DNA of 64,000 bases, from positions 15,471,001 to 15,535,000 of the forward strand of contig OY540813.1 in NCBI GenBank assembly GCA_961205875.1, given 5' to 3'. The position numbers and the translations under genes were made by a program. Numbering within the stretch: position 1 is the first letter of the stretch; each line of letters opens with the position of its first letter. Origin of the DNA: Sialis fuliginosa (lineage: Eukaryota > Arthropoda > Insecta > Megaloptera > Sialidae). The notes under the pieces were generated by a model. That model was given only the letters and a program-made list of their open reading frames with translations, was not told the DNA's origin and did no database searches. This document shows positions 49,101 to 60,080 of this stretch, in pieces.

Positions 49101-52062
49101 AAGTTTTAGAACTTTGACTAGTGGTATGCTCTTTAGTTTGCTCTGTAGAAGTTTCAATTAAGCTAGCTTCTGTAGTCGGCGCTGCAGAATTTGATTTAGT
49201 AAGTGTTGAAGATGTTGTAGGTGCTTCTGTGGATGTTTTATCAAAAGATTTTGCTATAAATGCTGTAGTAGATTTATTTAATTCTGATGCTGATGTAGTT
49301 GAAGTATCACACGATTCTTCAGTAGTACTTAAATCTGTTGATTGTTTCGTTGTGCTTTCTATTGGAGTGTCAGTATTTTTTAATGTGGCGTGCTTTTTTG
49401 GTATTTGCGTAGAAGCTTGAACTACTATGGTTTTTGTGGTTGGCGTTGAATATGTTTTAGTAGATGGTTTATCAGAAGATTTTGTAGAAAATACAGTCGA
49501 AATTTGTATTTCCGGAACTTCCGTAGTAGTTCGTGTATCACAAGATTCTTCAGTAGTACTAAAGTCTGTTGATGGTTCCGTTACGGTTAATTTTGGTGTT
49601 TGTGTAGTTTTACTAACTAGTGGGATTTTCGACGATACAGTCGTAAGATCAACGGCTGTATATTTTATGGAATGCATTGTAGAAGTTTTGGTTGTTTCTT
49701 TTGATGCTGCTGTTGAAAATGGAGTAGACGATTTAATTTGTATTGCCGGAGATATCGTAGTAATCGATGTATCGCAAGATTCTTCAGTTGTACTTAAGTC
49801 TTTTGATGGATCTGTTATGATCTGTTTTGGTGTTTGAGTAGTTTTGCTTACTGTTGATGATACAGTGCTCGTTTCGAAGATAGTCGATTTTTTAAGGAGT
49901 GCTGCAGAACTTACAGTAGATTGTGGAGAAACTTCCATAGACATTTCAGTTGATGGTTCTTCGGAAGTTTTTGTAAGTGATACTGTTGAAGTTTTAGTTG
50001 ATGTTTCTAGATCTTTTTTAGTTATTTTTTCCTGAGACTTTTCTGTATTTTCAGTATTTATGTCTATTGATATTTCCGTTGTACTTTCTGCTGATTTTTC
50101 AGTACTATGTAGTTCTGTTGAAGATTCTTTAGTAATAGTTTTTGTGGTTTGTATTTCAGAACTTGGGGTAGATATTTTCGTAGATGTTTGAGTTGACATT
50201 TCTGGAACAAACGTAGTTTTTTCTACTGGCGTTTTAGTACTTTTAGTTGTAATATGCTTTTTTGGTTCGTTGGTAATAATCTGCGTAGTTATTCCTACAG
50301 AACTTTCTGTGGATAGTTGTGATGGTTTCGTTGTACTCTCTGTTAATGGCACAGTTGTTGTAGTTTCAATTTTAGATGAGGTTGAAATTTTTTGTTGTGG
50401 ATGTGTGTTAATATCACTTGGTGAGATTGTAATAACTGAAGGCGGTGTTAATAATTCACCAGGAGAAAGACTGGGCGAATCATGAGTGACCATTGTAACC
50501 CACGGTTCATCTGTAGTTATTACATTATTTTTATTAATTTCTGTTTTTGTGTGTTCCGTTGGAGTTATTGTAGTATCACACTGTTCTTCAGTAGTACTGT
50601 AATCACTTGACAGTTCTGTTGAACTTTCAATTGGGTGTCTAGTAGTTTGTTTCTTTGGGGGCCTCGTTACTATCGGAGTGGTATAATGGAAATCTATATT
50701 TGAATGAGTAACTACTTTTGAAGATGATTTTGTTGGAGATTCAGATAAATCCGTAGTTTCATATGAATGTTCTTTAGCAGTATCAGGAGTTGATGTTTTT
50801 GTTGGATATTGCGTAGTTGTAACTTTTGAAGGTAAACTGGTAATAATTTCAGTAAATCTGGTAGGTTTAATATTTGTTGTAGTAAATGTAGCAGGAACTA
50901 TTGTCGTGGAATGATGTTCTTCAGTCGTATCAATGTCTGCTGTTTCTTTAGTAGGTAATTTTGTTGATATCGTTTGTTTTACAAGATGCGTGGTAGATGT
51001 TGTTGTTTCAGTTTGTGTAATATAGTCATTTGATGATAGTTTTGTATTATCTTCTGTTAATTTTGTAGTTGAAGTATGTTCTGGGACTATTGTTTCCTTT
51101 TCAATGTCAGTTGATAATATCGACGCAACTGTCGATGTACTTTTAGTAAACACTGATGGAGTCTTTGTTATAAATTTAGTTGACAATACAGATGGTTCAG
51201 TTGTTACTTTAAATGTAGCTTTTGAATGTTCGGTTGCTTCGGTAGTGTGTATTGATGGATCTGGTTTCATAGTTGTAAATGTAAGTTTTGTTGGTGGTAA
51301 TGGCGGAATTGCAGTTGTTTCATTTGTGCAATTCGGTAATTCTACAACTTTCTTTAGAGGAGAAACTCGTATAACTATTCTACGTCGATTTAGAGATGGC
51401 CAGTCAGTTATTTCCTTCGTGTAAATAGGGCCTGATCCACAAATTGTTTGGCGATTTTCACGTATTACCATATTTTCAGTTTCACTTACGGTTGTAAAGT
51501 TCACCATTTTACTTTTTTTAGTATCTCTATCAAATATTTCATATTCTACTGTTTTGTCATCTGAATCAGTATTATTCACAACATATTTATCTGGAATATC
51601 AGCAGGAGATTCGAAAGATATAGCATATTCTCGTACTACTGAACGATGCGTACTAGTAGCATTCATAATTTCTTTAATAGTTATAATTTCTATCCAACAA
51701 ACTGATGTATAAGCTCCAGGATTATGTACTGTTTTTGTTTTTATTCCAGAATTTTTATTATATTGTCCATCCATACTTTCATTTTGGCTTGAATTACTAT
51801 TAGTTATATCTACAGCTACATCTGTTTCAAATGGATTTCCTATTGCTCCAGGTGGGTATGGTTTTCTGCAAGGATTTTCTTGATTTTTACATTGTGCTGG
51901 CTGAAATTAAAATTTCATTCTTTAAATAAATGAAAGGATTGTAGAAATTTCATTAACTTTTAATAATACCTCTTCTACTGGATTTCTTTTTCTACGAAAT
52001 GGAAAACTCGGGGAACGAATACCACATTGTGCTTCATTTAAAATTGAAGCTATTAGTGAAAT
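43114..52062 (-). CDS. giant Thr/Ser-rich mucin-like secreted protein (5' end incomplete, at least 2959 aa)
   Basis: Visible exons are 52062-51970 (ISLIASILNEAQC..., acceptor ATTTCAG, donor GTATTA) and 51900-43114 (acceptor AATTTCAG), joined in phase 0. ISLIAS before NEAQC looks like the end of a signal peptide whose first exon I cannot place. A putative N-terminal domain of about 230 residues has six Cys, several N-glycosylation sequons and an RRKR furin-like site. Then come about 2470 residues of Thr/Ser/Pro/Lys/Glu-rich sequence (about 51290-43890), built from about 20 diverged units of about 90 residues, most carrying TTEESCDT or a close variant and mostly one Cys each. The last about 256 residues are unique: CEEDNMKVRVKINIDFELEK, a helical part, an Ala-rich stretch (NAHAVAKTGAGIEALADAEA) and a basic aromatic tail. 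No ChtBD2, VWD or membrane segment was seen. Expected to be heavily O-glycosylated and secreted. I do not recognise the terminal domains. Confidence 0.85.
43117..43885 (-). other. unique C-terminal domain of the mucin-like protein
   Basis: It has two Cys near its start (KTCEED and TENCATD), a predicted mostly helical part (YLSTLEARLDVYKLINNL, EIIEKLKNKYQRD), an Ala/Gly/Glu repeat-like stretch, a His/Asn/Asp-rich stretch (RNNHHSRYDDD) and a basic tail rich in Arg, Tyr, Phe and Gln. It is not mucin-like. Its codon use and composition differ sharply from the repeat region, so it is a folded or partner-binding end rather than more spacer. The family is unknown to me. Confidence 0.6.
45986..46560 (-). 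repeat. recent internal duplication, copy 1
   Basis: It is nearly identical to 47813-48387 at a fixed offset of 1827 bp, with only scattered substitutions. Both copies are in the same frame, so the duplication preserved the reading frame (1827 is divisible by 3). Each encodes about 190 residues containing two TTEESCDT motifs. Confidence 0.8.
47813..48387 (-). repeat. recent internal duplication, copy 2
   Basis: This is the partner of 45986-46560. Differences include PSKYITAH versus PPKDITAH and TKPLTQ versus TKPSTQ in the product. Such pairs are hot spots for length variation between alleles. Confidence 0.8.
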
Positions 52063-54614
52063 CTGAAATAATTATAAAAATTAAACATAAATTTATTACA
52101 TAAATGTGCAGATACAGTTTAGATATATATATATGTATATATACAGTCAAATTTGAAGGTAAAATAGTCACAGGAATAACGAAGATATCAAATAGAATTA
52201 TTTTATAGTTTATAATTTAAATATTAAACTATAGCATCAAAAATTTTAATAATCTAATTTTATACTTATTTTTATACATAATTATTATACCCCCCCCCCC
52301 CCCCATGAAATATCGTTTCGTCGTCCTGATATTTTTAAACATGCATTGCTATTTCCAATCAGAGGTGTTGCTAGCCGCGGGGATGCCAAGTCAAGGGGGC
52401 GGAAAAATGGGTGAAAACAGCATTACCAAGATTAAAAAGTAACATGCTGAATAAAAGTCTTTAATAAGGGGCGCTATTTTTAAAGTTCGCCAACCCCACA
52501 CAACAGAACTATTTTCAATTATAATCATGTATCTATATTCTATATATGTACATATACATATGTTAGACAATAAAAACTTCCTTAACTACAAAGATAAATA
52601 CTTTTTATTAAAATAATATTTAGTTTATCATCAAAAAGTATTTTATATTTTTGCTCTGAAAAACGTTAAAAAAATACACTGGTAGTAAAGTAAGTAAATA
52701 TACATCCGCTTGTACATATTATCTTACATAATTTGTCACGGTATTGAAATTTTTTAGCAAGTTCTGTGAATTAGTAAAACGCGATTTGTCCCACAGTCCT
52801 GATAATCGTTTTTATTTAAACGCTTTTATTCATGTCCCATACTTCATTAATTTTTATATTTATGCTATTTGCGCAATACATGCAGATTATTGAATTTCGA
52901 GCGGTTTCGTTAGACAATAAATAAAAACGACAAAAAAATAAATTTCACGCACCCTTATGGTCCTACTAACTACTGACAGTTAATTATTATTTTTCGAATA
53001 TGCCATTAAACAAGTTCTTTTAACATCTATATATATCTTTGAATTGTTATATTGCTTTATGATAATAATAAATAAAGCATATGGCTGATTATTTGAGGAC
53101 TCAAATTAATATAAAAAAAATTAATTCTAGCAAAGAGATAAAAAATAGTTTGAAGGGAATAGAATAAAACACATTTTTTATTAGCAATGACATTAAGTGC
53201 TAAACATTTAAGTTTCCATAATGTTTCAAAACTAACAGCTTAAATTGCATTGACTACAATTGTTTACTAATACACGAATACCCACATACATTACATATAA
53301 TACATAAATTAATTTTAAGATACATATACATATACATCCATAATAATATGCACCTAAAAATTTGTACAAATATCTAATATGTATTAAATATATTTAGCTT
53401 ACTTACATGCGTGCATGTGTTGATGCAAGAATATAAAATACATATTTAATGTCAAGTAAACGAATCAAAATAAATTATTTGACAGTTTTAAATTGTTTGA
53501 AAAACATTCATTGAAATAGTATTTAGCGTGACATTTTAATTTAAGACTATATTTGTACATATTCACATAATAATTGTATTTTACTTTAGTAAATTCTTAT
53601 ACAGGTGTAGGTATATAAGTTTCATGGATTATTATGAAAGAAAAAAAAAAAAATTTTAATTATGACAAATAAAAAAATCGATATTATATAATAATATAAA
53701 ACACAACGTTACAAGTTAAAAACATTAGCTTGTTATGAGTACATACAAAGAAACATGATTGACAAATGATTTACTGACAGTTTGCGCTAAAAAATAACGC
53801 ATACAATTTATAATTAAGTCATTAATTAAGAGATAAAAATGACGCAATTTTAAAAATTAACAAATCTACAAGAAATTAGGTGATCGCTTCGAAACTAAAC
53901 TTTCTTAGTATTAAAAAATTTTATACCGTAACTGGAGGTAATTTCAAAACACATAGTAATTTAAGACACTCAGCAATTTTTCATTAGAACAATTAAGTCT
54001 AGGACAATATAATTTTAATTATTTTGTAATTAAAATTGCTAATATAAGAAATAATAATAATAATAAATAAATTGTAGTTATGAGTAAAACAGTTTTAGAT
54101 ACCCTTTTGAAAACGATTATCAAACATATATTTATTGACTTATACAATGCTGTGTTAAACCACCGGTCGCCAAAACGTCGATCGTTATCTACAGGTAATT
54201 CGGTCTTCAATAGCCCGTATGAGAAGTATTTTTACCGGTAATAATTATCTAAATCTAGTCAACACGTAAAATGATGAAATGCGTTTCATACTTATATGTA
54301 TAGATCACCAGATAATTTAACAATAAGTTCCAAAAGTAGGTTTCAATTTTTTTAAGTTTTTAGATTTAATTATGCTAGACAAATATATGTGTATGATAAT
54401 CATATATTTTTTCCGTACGATCAATGATATGTCATATTTTGTTTAATTTTCCCAAAAAATATCCTAATATTGGAATTAAAACTTGATCCTACAAAACCGT
54501 TTAAAATATCGAAGAAAGTAAAAATTAAATTAAAATATTTTATATAAAACAAATATTTATTTAAATTTTCGTTTCGAATTTTTTAACTAAAAAAATATTT
54601 TTAGATATATTTTT

Positions 54615-54700
54615 CTAAGGGTCGGAAGGGGTTCGCCGAAAAAAACTTATAGTTCCAAGAGTTCCGTGAGTTGACAAAGTTTGAAGACCACTAGTTTAGT
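54615..54700 (+). mobile_element. hAT-like terminal fragment
   Basis: GGGTCGGAAGGGGTTCGCCG...AGAGTTCCGTGAGTTGACAAAGTTTGAAGACCACTAGTTTAG follows the wording of a common hAT-type terminus (..AAAGTTTGAGAACCACTG in intact copies). Only one end is visible. Confidence 0.4.
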
Positions 54701-55253
54701 ACAATATAGTGAAAACTAAAGCATATAGGAAAAATTGACAGAACAATAAAATACTATTGACACGATGATATTTTTATTTTTGACATTATTTCACTATAGA
54801 AAAAACCATTTATTATGTGTTTTTATTATTACTCGTAATTAAGATTTATTAAAAAAATATATCAGAACCTTTTTACGCTTCAGTAAAGATAATCAAACAC
54901 TGACATAGCTATTATATGCCCAGCTACGAAAATATAACAAATCTTTCATTATTATCAGTGTTGCAAAATCAATCGATTCGTTTCGCAAATAATTATAATC
55001 AACAGAACGTATAATAATATATGTTATAATATATATGTATGTTATGAAAAAATACCTAATGTCTTAATTATTATTATGCTATGAGTTACAAAAACAGTTT
55101 TTGTTTATCGAAAATACCTTATCTGATACTTTTACAGGACTTCAAGTAATTCAATTTAATCTACTTAAAATTGAGTAACTCTTTAGTAACTTGACCAATC
55201 GCGTATTCATTTAAAATATCAATTAATATATGAGCCGGTGAGTTCCAAAACTC

Positions 55254-55310
55254 GTTCGTTCCATTTAAAAAAAATCGAGATGTTAGTGGATTTTTTTAAA
55301 CGGAACGAAC
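55254..55310. mobile_element. short hairpin MITE
   Basis: GTTCGTTCC, an A/T-run and ATC on the left mirror GAT, an A/T-run and GGAACGAAC on the right, giving 22-23 bp arms around a loop GAGATGTTAGTG. A half-copy lies at 6225-6268. Confidence 0.6.
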
Positions 55311-55536
55311 GCCTCATATATACTATATACAGTTGATTATAAATTAATTACTTGGATAATGTTGAAATAAATAGTCATGATTAAATTATCATTTGAATTT
55401 TAAAACCCAAAACACACAGAATGATACATCGTCAAATACAGTCAAAAATTTGATTTTTTTTAAATATCGGTATTACTGCTGGTGTACCGGTCTTGAACAT
55501 AACAAATACTGTAATATCGGATATCCGACTCTAACA

Positions 55537-55641
55537 CCGAAACCATATCCGAAATATTTAGATTATGACGTCCGAAACCATATCCGAAGTAATTGTATAT
55601 TGACCTCCGAAACCGCAACCGTATCTGAAATAATTATTTCG
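55537..55641 (+). repeat. 35-bp tandem repeat, three units
   Basis: CCGAAACC recurs at 55537, 55572 and 55607, exactly 35 bp apart, each followed by a TATCCGAARTAATT-like block. Further weak CCGTATCTGAAAT/ATCCGTA echoes run to about 55800. Confidence 0.65.
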
Positions 55642-56530
55642 GATAGTTTCCTACCAGAACAGTAGCAACAAATTCAGGGCATAAGTAAGTACCTTATACT
55701 AACATAAATAATAATAATCCGTACGTATCAGAAATAATTTCATATCCGTATCTAAATCTAAAACCAAGAAAAAAAACCATCCTTATTCGTATCCGTAATC
55801 GATATGACATATCCCTAACAAGCCTAATACATTCTCGTAAGACCGAGATGAAATCGATTTAATTGTTTTTCAAGACGAAACCAAAATGATAACATTATTC
55901 AAAACTCTCGTACTAAAATATAAAGAATACAAAAATGAAAAAAATGTTATTAATTTGTAGAGGTTACACGAGACCAGCTTAAATTTTTACGAAACAAGGT
56001 TGAAAAGAAACTGTCGGTTATAATAATAATATATATCTCACATAAATCTTATCTCGTTTCACTTTAAAAAAATCATCCAATATTTCATATATTTGCCAAT
56101 AAATAAAAAATCATTTTTGTATCTCCTACTTCACGATCTATAAATTATAACATATTATCTTGATTTTTAAGTGTTACCAATACATGGGTAAATATGCATA
56201 ATAATATGGAATAATTTTTTTTACATATATACATACTCGTAGAGTAATGTATACCCCTTAGGTTTAAATGAAAATTGAAATGGAATAATCAAAAATATTA
56301 TACATTTTTTTTACTTTAGTTCATTGGTCACGAGTTGAATTTGTAATTAAGCACTAGTAAACAACGTTTCATATCAAAAATCAAAATAATTTTAAAAAAT
56401 GAGTATTGTTATATGGGTGTAATATTACAACCATTCCGTAAAATTGTACCAGCATGATTTAAATCGAAAAGAATTAACAATAAATCAGAGTTCGGTTTTA
56501 AAGCTTTCTATGGATAGTAACAAAAAAGCT

Positions 56531-56890
56531 GCCATTGGTACCACGGGACTATCTTATACGTAATACTGAGAAATGATTTGATAAAAGTTGAAAAAAATAT
56601 TATTACCTATAATGTATGGCCTTTTAATTTTGTTTTTATGTTTTATTAGTTCACCAGATTTTTTTTAATGTACCATATGAACTATTTGAATTATAATTTT
56701 AAATTATTTCTTTAAAAAAATTCAAAAATTATTCGAAACATCCGTTTCTGGTTTTAAGATTGTTTTAAAAAAAGTTTTCTTCTCAGACGAAAATTAATCT
56801 TAAATATAAAATTTCACTCTTCTGTATTTTGTCGCTTTTTAGCTAGTGTACAGTATATTCTATTTCATACATATGGATATAAGAAAGTAA
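56531..56890 (+). mobile_element. repeat family 2, copy b
   Basis: The start GCCATTGGTACCACGGGACTATCTTATACGTAATACTGAG and end ATTTCATACATATGGATATAAGAAAGTAA match 4871-5318. It is shorter than copy a because of internal deletions. Confidence 0.6.
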
Positions 56891-57868
56891 TTTTAATTAC
56901 AAAAATACAGCTTATTAACAGTGTACCAGAAAATATGATTGTTATTACCTATTGGCGTTTCAAATTTATTTTTAGTTTAGAAATTACAGAATTATAATTT
57001 ATAGTTTTAGACTTATTTTAATTTATTTTTTATAAATAAATGAAGGTCCACTTATATTCGTTTAAAAATGTAATTAATTAATTAACTGAACATTCATATT
57101 AAAACGAATAATAAACAGCTGTCAATTTTAAATTGTTTTCAAAATTTAATAGTCAACGTAATCTAATCAAACAACAATAAGTAATATTTTCATTTTAGTT
57201 TGTGTACTATATTTCACATTAAGACTTGATATCCTTATTAATTTCGCATACTATTTCTAATGAGATTATTTAATTAAAGAAACAACTTATCTTTTGCTAA
57301 CAAAAACTTACTATGTTTTTCCTACAAGTTCTAAAATATTTTATGTGTTAATCACATTACTTCTCTATGTTTTAGGGGAAAATCTTTTTGACAAAGGGCC
57401 GGATTAAATATTAAAACTTACTGTCGGGCCAGTAAACTTTACATAACATACATTTTAATAAAAATTGATTTTCGATTGTTCTTATTGTTAGTAAAACGAG
57501 ATTCAAGAGATGGTATATAGTTTACATATTTAATAATTAGATTGCATCATAAATTTTGACCGTCCATGCTACAAGTATATGGAGTACAATCGTTTGAAAT
57601 GTTGTCAAAGGATGAGGGTCCGTAAGGCGGATTTTTGCCCCTAAAAATGGTTAAAAATTTAAATATGTCAAATTAATGTAATAGCGATGTTTTTTTTTTT
57701 TAATTTTTAGAGCTTGTAATTTTAGGTTTATATAATATTTTCATCCTTTTGATAGGATTACTGTATTGTTTAGATCAGCTAACTGAAATATTTTGACAAA
57801 AAAGTGTATTGTTTTGCATATTATTTACATCCTTTTGATAGGATTTTTTCAACTGCATTTTTTATTAC

Positions 57869-57965
57869 GAGCGCAGTTACGCAACACTTTTTTATTTACA
57901 TATGTTGTAGAAGACATTAAAACGTATAACATATACAAGAAAGAACGTGTTGCGCTACTGCGTTC
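57869..57965. repeat. inverted repeat with 19-bp arms
   Basis: GAGCGCAGTTACGCAACAC (57869-57887) and GTGTTGCGCTACTGCGTTC (57947-57965) are complementary at 17 of 19 positions. The GC-rich arms in an AT-rich setting suggest a MITE or terminal-repeat remnant. Confidence 0.5.
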
Positions 57966-58100
57966 ATATTGTAAACAAAACATAAACAATATAAGTTACA
58001 ACTTATTAATGTAAAGTCGAAGCGCATTGGTCGTCAATAATACTGAATAAGATACAAGTATATACTGCCTACGTATAGTAAGGCTTCTGGGTGCAAGCCG

Positions 58101-58200
58101 CGTCAATTTGGTGGTGTTATCGGCCAACATTTTGTCACACATTACAGTGGACATCTTTAGGGCTCTTCGAAACGTTGGCCAATAACAAACCAAATTGACG
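58101..58200. mobile_element. 100-bp foldback MITE
   Basis: The left arm CGTCAATTTGGTGG.TGTTAT.GGCCAAC and right arm GTTGGCCAATAACAAACCAAATTGACG are near-perfect inverted repeats reaching the ends of the element. The interior holds about 35 nt of unpaired sequence. No coding capacity. Confidence 0.65.
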
Positions 58201-59069
58201 TATGATAACACAACTGTACTATGTACTTCTAAATATCACGTTTGGCACTATTTAAATACTTTCAAATAAAAGATTATGAACTAATTTAAATCCGCTTTAT
58301 GGACCCTCGTTCTTTTACTAGATCTTCAAATTTTCATAACATTATTGAAGATAAACTATTATGGCTTTAAAAAAATTTTATATTTTGAAAATTTGCATTA
58401 TTACATTACTTTCTATTGATTCGTACTAAAATTAGTATTTAAATTTAAATTATTTATTTATTATATTAAAGTTTTCATGTGTGGCATTTTGTACTCCATC
58501 TACTACATTCATTAATAAATATAAGTTAACTATTAATAAATAAATATATGGTGGAAATATAAGTAGCAATATTTAAATGTTGCATGTTATATATCTACAT
58601 TTGGTACTAACTAAAGAACTGAAGTGATCAGTCATTGCCTGGAAGTGAAATCAATACATTTTTCAAAACTTTTATCCATTGCATTGTCTATGGACTATGT
58701 TTTGCACTAATGTATCAACCCACGCAAAGCTCATTTCGAGATATCAACGTTTTTGACATATATTTTTATTGGAAAAAAGTAATTTGGCGTTTAGTTGATT
58801 AAAAAAGAGGTTTTTTGTAGAAAATTGAAATATTATTTTTAAAGCTAGGAGCTATTTTCTGTAATAATGTAAACATTTTTTTGAATAAAACTGCATTCTT
58901 AACTCAAAAATGATATTTGTGTAGGTTGATATATAAGTGAGTTACATAGTTCAAGTAGGATATGGCTTGATTCAAATAGATATTGTCTACGATAATAATG
59001 TGAAAATACGATAAAATCAATATGTCTGGTGACTTTATTTTTAACATATTTCATAAATTTAGTAAGACC

Positions 59070-59395
59070 GTTAATTTACATATTGTATAGCCAATTAATA
59101 GAAACCCATTTCAGAAAATCTTTTATAACGATTTCTATTTTTTGTACGGTATTTTTCATTAGTATACGTTGTGTTCAAAAAGTTTTTAATTCTAAAATGT
59201 GAACAAATATCACCTTTGGATTAATACCAAAATAAAATTGTTAATTTACATATTTTATAGCCAATTAATAAAAACCTATTTCAGAAAATGTTTTATAAGG
59301 ATTTCAATTTTTTATACGCTATTTTTCATTATTTAGTTTTTAATTCTTAAATGTGAACAAATATCACTTTTTGATTGATAACAAAATAAAATTGT
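59070..59395 (+). repeat. two-unit tandem duplication, period 170 bp
   Basis: GTTAATTTACATATT starts at 59070 and again at 59240. Both units continue with TATAGCCAATTAATA.AAACC.ATTTCAGAAAAT.TTTTATAA.GATTTC and AATGTGAACAAATATCAC and end AAAATAAAATTGTT. They differ by point changes and a deletion of about 12 bp, so the duplication is moderately old. Confidence 0.7.
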
Positions 59396-59496
59396 TTATA
59401 TCCATAATTAAATAATGCTCCTAAAAACAGTATGAATGGACTATCCGATTTTCTAAAATGTGGAACGACAATCTTCCGGGAAAACCGTAAATCTCA

Positions 59497-59675
59497 ATTA
59501 CGGAACAAAACATTGAATCTATCAACTCTCTAATTGAAACTGATCATGGATTACTGTCTAAATAATAGCCTGAACTTTAGAAATATTAATTCAATCAGTA
59601 GAAAAATTAAACTTGAAAAAACGAAACTTGAGAAAGCTTTCAGCGCGTTGGATGCCAAAACTGTTGTGTGAAAAT
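59497..59675 (+). pseudogene. mariner-family transposase relic, frameshifted
   Basis: One frame gives ITEQNIESINSLIETDHGLLS (59497-59559) and another gives NLRKLSARWMPKLLCEN (about 59625-59675). Both match the usual order in mariner transposases: an (I/V)T.ENIE helix, then (R)K.SARW.P..L. The preceding TCCGGGAAAACCGTAAAT also fits the SGKP/GRP linker. The pieces are in different frames and stops interrupt the space between them, so it is dead. No inverted termini were located. Confidence 0.7.
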
Positions 59676-59778
59676 TAATTAACGTTACGAGCCAACAACA
59701 CCTCGAACCACCCTATCGTAATACCGAAGAGAATCATTGCCATAAAACCTGATCTTTTTGTTTCTAAATTTAATAAAA

Positions 59779-60080
59779 GCTGTCGTTAGTGCAACGAGAC
59801 TTTCTTACACGTAATACTGATAGTGTACAGTGTACGCGTTTCTATTTATTTTTTTTTAATTTTTGGCGAACTGATAAAAAATATAAAAAAATAAATGTGA
59901 AGTATAATATTCTGTACAACTTTTATCTAAAGCACTTTTTTCTAATTTTTACTGTTTCAAAAATAATTCAAAAATTAACAAGATTGTAAAATCGGTTGAC
60001 GAATATTAATTCTAAATATAAAATTTCTTACTATTGAGTTGTAACAGAATAGATTCAAGAAAAGTCAAAATGGATATTTA
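59779..60080 (+). mobile_element. repeat family 2, copy c (decayed)
   Basis: GCTGTCGTTAGTGCAACGAGACTTTCTTACACGTAATACTGATAGTG matches the start of 4871-5318. Interior words (TATAAAATTTCTTAC, AGATTCAAGAAAAGTCAAAATGGAT) match copies a and b; the far end is lost. It lies directly after the mariner relic. Confidence 0.5.

Larger units (their letters stand above)
43890..51290 (-). repeat. Thr/Ser-rich repeat region with about 20 TTEESCDT-type motifs
   Basis: On the plus strand the motif appears as GTRTCACAAGATTCTTCAGT-like words roughly every 250-300 bp. Variants include TTEEQCDT, TTEESYDT, ITEESFDT, STIEESFST, TTEEICDT, STIEDSRDK and TTEEPCDT. Between motifs lie T/S/P/K/E-rich stretches with (K/P)S(S/T)D(K/T)PST-type phrases. 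Divergence between most units shows an old expansion; one block pair is recent (45986-46560 and 47813-48387). Confidence 0.8.

Noticed and set aside
53160-53200. MSLLIKN followed by GTGTTT as first exon of the mucin-like gene (minus strand)
   Set aside because: The phase fits and the peptide is hydrophobic, but the donor site is weak and the match is short enough to be chance.
54210-54300. MKRISSFY followed by GTGTTG as first exon of the mucin-like gene (minus strand, 54290-54267)
   Set aside because: Phase 0 and a plausible signal peptide, but the donor GTGTTG is very poor and there is no supporting promoter context.
55393-55665. 90-codon plus-strand frame
   Set aside because: It runs through the 35-bp tandem repeat and has no protein features.
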